Shown: piece by piece, positions 13,863-17,500 of the stretch
Numbering within the stretch: position 1 is the stretch's first letter
How the letters are laid out: each line of letters begins with the position of its first letter
NCBI GenBank assembly: GCA_002104895.1
Contig: MCFG01000144.1
Span: forward strand, 7,501-25,000
Length of the DNA stretch: 17,500 nt
Reading direction: 5' to 3'
Origin: Anaeromyces robustus
Taxonomy: Eukaryota > Neocallimastigomycota > Neocallimastigomycetes > Neocallimastigales > Neocallimastigaceae
Translations under genes and position numbers: made by a program
Notes under the pieces: model-generated
Seen by the model: only the letters and a program-made list of their open reading frames with translations
What the model was told of the DNA's origin: nothing
Database searches by the model: none

Positions 13863-15279
13863 GAAAAGTTATTCATTTTTTTTTTTAGATATATATATAA
13901 AATTATAAACTTACAAATGTTTTAATTTTGATAATTTTCCAATACTAGAAGGAATATGACCAGTTAATTTATTACTATCGAGGCAACTATATCATAAAAT
14001 ATAATATAATTGTTTATTTAATATATTTATTTAAAATATTAGATTATTATATATTTAAATAATAATAATAATAGTTATATATATATATTATTAATATTTT
14101 AATTTTTATTATATTATATTATAATATTTACAGTTCTTCTAGTTTTGGTAAAGAGCCAAGACATTCTGGAATTGTACCAGATAATTCATTTTGATAAAGA
14201 TATCTTATATAAATTTTTATTTAATTATATTATAATTATATTATAATTGGAATAATAATTATTATATTATTACATTATTTTTTCAAATTCATAACATAAA
14301 ATTATATTATTATTTATCTATATATTAATTATATTATAAAGATTATTTACAAGTTAGAAAGACTATCTAAAGAACAAAGTGCTTTTGGAATAGAACCATT
14401 TATTTTAAAATTTGCACCAAAATTTCTATAAAATGTAAAATAATAAATTATATAAATTTTGAATTATAAAAAGTTAAAACTTATTATAATAAAAATATTT
14501 TATATATTATTTTATTTTTTAAAAAAAAATAATAATAAAAAAAAAAAAACTTACAAAGAAGTAAGTTTTGGAAGTGAAGAAATTGTATCAGGTATAGTAC
14601 CACTTATTTCATTATATCTAAGATCACTATAAATAATAATTTTAGGAAAATAATAATAATAATTGTAATAATTAATATTACAATGATTTTAATAATAAAA
14701 TAATAATTTCTACTTCTTTATATGAAAATAAATTATAAAAAAACTTTTTTTTTTTTTTTAACAAAAGTATTTTATATAAAGTTTCAAAACATATTATATA
14801 TATATATAAAAAAAGTTAAATATCTTACAGAAATGTTAATTCAGAAAATAAACCAATTTTTTCACTAATTTTTCCTTTAAATCCTTGTCTTTGTAAATTA
14901 CTATTATTCATTTTATTATTATATTAATATAAAAAAAATATTTAGTCTTAAAAATAATCTATAAATTTAATATTCTTTTATTTTTTTTTTTTTATGATAT
15001 ATATAACTTATATTTTATATTTTATTTAATTTATAAACAAAATATTATATATTATTATTTTAAAAATATACATTACATTGATACAATTCTATCATTTTTA
15101 CAAGTTATACCCTGTACACTACAACATTCAGTTGAATGTTCTGGCCATGATATTTTACTTTCAGTTTCAAATTCTTTATATAAATCTGATAAAGTATCAC
15201 AGTCAGTTTGTAAAGCGTATATTAACTTGGTAAGGAAACTTAAATAAATGAAAGGTTTTATTAAAGATTTTAAATACAT
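12793..15279 (-). CDS. LRR receptor-like membrane protein, eight exons, one repeat per exon
   Basis: Likely a cell-surface recognition protein; the ligand is unknown. Exons in transcript order: 15279–15077, 14900–14829, 14626–14555, 14425–14351, 14203–14132, 13986–13915, 13711–13640, 13504–12793, giving 449 residues. Residues 1–22 are a signal peptide, followed by an N-terminal LRR cap with Cys at 27, 52, 53 and 60. Residues 68–212 are six LRRs of 24–25 residues, plant-like in sequence (SGTIP, NKLTGHIP). Each is encoded by one exon of 72 nt (one is 75) and all seven introns are phase 2. A Cys-bearing C-cap follows (Cys 234, 242, 250, 257), then an Asp-rich acidic stalk (276–296) and one transmembrane helix (about 307–329) followed by KRSKK. 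The 120-residue tail has no kinase or other domain I recognise; it carries basic Ser/Thr sites (KRSQSKK), SPKLEEETPPP and several tyrosines near the end. The start has A at −3. The architecture resembles the LRR protein families of anaerobic fungi and plant receptor-like proteins. Confidence 0.9.
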
Positions 15280-16562
15280 TGTAAATTAAAATTAAACTTT
15301 TTTTTAAAAAAAAAAAAAAAAAAAAAAAGAAAGGTGGGTATAAAAATTTATTATAAATTTCTTTTTTTTTTATCTTTGTTTTTTTTTTTTCCCTTAATGT
15401 TTAGAGTGTTTATTTAAATTTAATATAACCCAATATTAATTATCTATTAATATTGATTGTTATTATTTTATTAAATATATTATATATTTAATAATATTAT
15501 TAATGTAATTTATACAAATAAAAAAAAAAATATTTTATAATATTTTTTTTAAAAAGTTTATATTTTCTAAAAAAAAAAAAAATTTTTTTTTATGGGTTTA
15601 GAAGAAAAAAAAAAAAAGATTTCTTTCTGTACAAAAAATTTATTATATTATTGAATAAATAAATAAATAAAAAAAATTTTTTTTTTTAATATAATATTTT
15701 TTATTGGTTTTTTTGAAGATTACACAATCTTTGAATTATTATTATTTTTATACAATGTAGGTTTTTTTTTTTTTTTTTTGTATAGGTTTTTTGTTTAAAA
15801 ATAACAATAAAATTAAACAAAATAAAATAAATAATCTAAAAATAAAAAGATGAATAATTTATATATACAAAGAAACTTTTTAAATTTTACTATATACAAT
15901 AATTATTGTTAAATAAATGTAATATTCGACAATAATTTTTTATTTTTTTTTTTTTAAAAAAAAAAAAAAAAGAGAAAAATAACAAATTTTAAATTTTAAA
16001 TTTTAAAATGAAAAAAAATAAAATAATACTTTTATATATATTAATATTAATATTAATATTAATAAAATAATATTATTAATAATATAATGAAAATATTAAT
16101 ATTAATAATGTAATAATCATTATATTAATTAATGATTAATATTATTTTATTAATTTGTTTATTTTATTAATTATTTATATTATTAAAACTATAAAATAAT
16201 TGAAAAACAAATAAAAAAAAGAGAATTTAATAATGTTAATATTAAATATATTTTTTATATCATTTTATATTTTATAATATATTATATAAATTAGATTAAC
16301 TTGGTAAGAATGGTTAATTATTCATTTATATATATTTATTTATTATAATTATTTATTTATTATTTATTATGTATTATAATATAAAAAAAATTTTGATTAA
16401 ACCAAAAAATTTTTTTTAAAACATAAAAATAATTTATCCTATTAATTTACATAAAAAGCAATCTTTTTTTTTTTTTCACTGAAATTCTTTATTATTGGTA
16501 AAAAAACCAAAGATTATAAAAAAAATTATATAAAAAAAAAAACTTCTTATTTAATATTTAAT

Positions 16563-16740
16563 AATATTTAATTAATTAAAATTAATTTAAATGCTTTAAT
16601 TTTTTTTTTCTTTTTTTTTTTTTAATTTTATCTTTGGTAAAACCTTGCCTAACTTTTTTTTTTAATTACCTCACAATTTTTATAGTGTGACGTGACCAAA
16701 CTAAATATTAATTAATAATATTTAATATTTAATTAATTAA
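16563..16740. repeat. 17-bp direct repeats flanking a less AT-rich segment
   Basis: AATATTTAATTAATTAA is found at 16563–16579 and again exactly at 16724–16740. The segment between holds the most complex sequence in this flank, including GCCTAAC and GTGACGTGACC. The repeat is A/T only, so chance is a real possibility. Confidence 0.4.
16687..16695 (+). promoter_or_regulatory. CRE/ATF-like site GTGACGTGA
   Basis: TGACGTGA matches the half-site plus core of CRE/ATF-type bZIP sites. A second GTGACGT occurs on the minus strand at 17338–17344. The sites are 1.4 and 2.1 kb upstream of the LRR start, so they may belong to that gene or to one beyond the window. Based on a short motif only. Confidence 0.2.
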
Positions 16741-17453
16741 TCCCCATTAATTAAAAACAAAAAAAAACAAAAAAACTAATCTTAAAAAAATAAATAATTT
16801 TCTTGATATATAAATAAATGAATGATTAATTAATAATGAATAAATCTTTTAAATAAAATAAATGAATTATTCACTATTTTAAAAAAAATAAAAAATTATT
16901 CCAATAAATTAATTCGTTACAAATCAAAAAAAGCGAAGAAGTAACATAAAAATCTTAATTATTAATATTTTATATTTTTTTTGATTTTTTATTAATTATA
17001 AGAATTGAATTAATTAATTAATTAAAAAAATTAATTAAAACTATATATTATTTATATTATTATTTATTATTTATTATTTATTTGTATAATTATTTTTTTG
17101 TGTATGATAAATAACAATCAAATTATTATATTTAATAAACTTTAACTTATTTTATTGGTTGATTCCAATTATTACATTACACAAATTGATTTAAAATAAG
17201 GGTTAAAAGTATTAAATGTTATATAAAATATATTATACAAAATATATTTTGTAATTTAATTTTATATTATTTGGTATTGTACTTTATTTTATATATTGAA
17301 AATAAATAATAAAAATAAAATAAAAAAAATAGAAAAAACGTCACTTTTATTTTATATATTAAAAATATTAAAAAATACATTTTTAAATACAATTACAATA
17401 AAAATTAAATTAAATTATAAATGATATTTTATGATAAAAAAGTGTTATTCATG

Positions 17454-17500
17454 TTTTATACAATACAACAAAATACAACAAAATACAATACAACAAAATA
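17454..17500. repeat. ACAAAATACA short tandem repeat at window edge
   Basis: Units close to ACAAAATACA and ATACAACAAA repeat head to tail up to the last base. The array continues beyond the window, so its length is unknown. Confidence 0.6.

Larger units (their letters stand above)
15280..17500. other. 2.2-kb AT-rich flank upstream of the LRR gene
   Basis: No gene is seen on either strand. It contains poly-A/poly-T tracts, TTAATA palindromic runs (about 16038–16150), and one less AT-rich patch at about 16630–16710. The window ends in a short imperfect repeat of AAAATACAAC. The LRR gene promoter should lie near 15280–15500, but no core element stands out. Confidence 0.6.

Overview
The window is very AT-rich eukaryotic nuclear DNA. 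It carries three intact, intron-rich protein genes separated by long intergenic stretches of homopolymers and A/T microsatellites. The protein families, GT–AG introns of about 85–925 nt, strongly A/T-ending codons, and an LRR receptor-like protein with an N-terminal Cys cap all suit an anaerobic gut fungus (Neocallimastigomycota, such as Neocallimastix, Piromyces or Anaeromyces). This assignment is inference. A dictyostelid-like protist is a weaker alternative, because no long Asn or Gln codon runs interrupt the genes and introns are many.

Region by region: 1–602 is AT-rich flank with an AAAT microsatellite. 603–3996 (+) is a nine-exon gene for a 363-residue bifunctional chorismate mutase/prephenate dehydratase with a C-terminal ACT domain (bacterial P-protein layout). 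3997–7511 is a 3.5-kb intergenic stretch holding a (CTAA)18 array, a small less AT-rich segment with a perfect 15-bp inverted repeat, two exon-like islands with good splice signals, and a palindrome cluster about 200 bp before the next gene. 7512–11032 (+) is a seven-exon gene for a 671-residue soluble flavoprotein fumarate reductase (Osm1/Frd1 type) with a C-terminal cytochrome b5 domain. 11033–12792 is the spacer between convergent genes. 12793–15279 (−) is an eight-exon gene for a 449-residue secreted-then-anchored LRR protein: signal peptide, Cys cap, about six LRRs with one repeat per exon, acidic stalk, one transmembrane helix and a 120-residue cytoplasmic tail. 15280–17500 is AT-rich upstream flank of the LRR gene with no gene seen.

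The three genes do not form a pathway or operon. The first serves phenylalanine biosynthesis. The second fits fermentative redox balancing by reducing fumarate to succinate, useful to an anaerobe. The third looks like a cell-surface recognition receptor. All exon joins below were worked out by hand from splice sites, reading frame and family alignment from memory. The reading frame stays open across every junction, and all three starts have A at −3. No tRNA, rRNA, CRISPR array, transposase gene or viral gene was seen.
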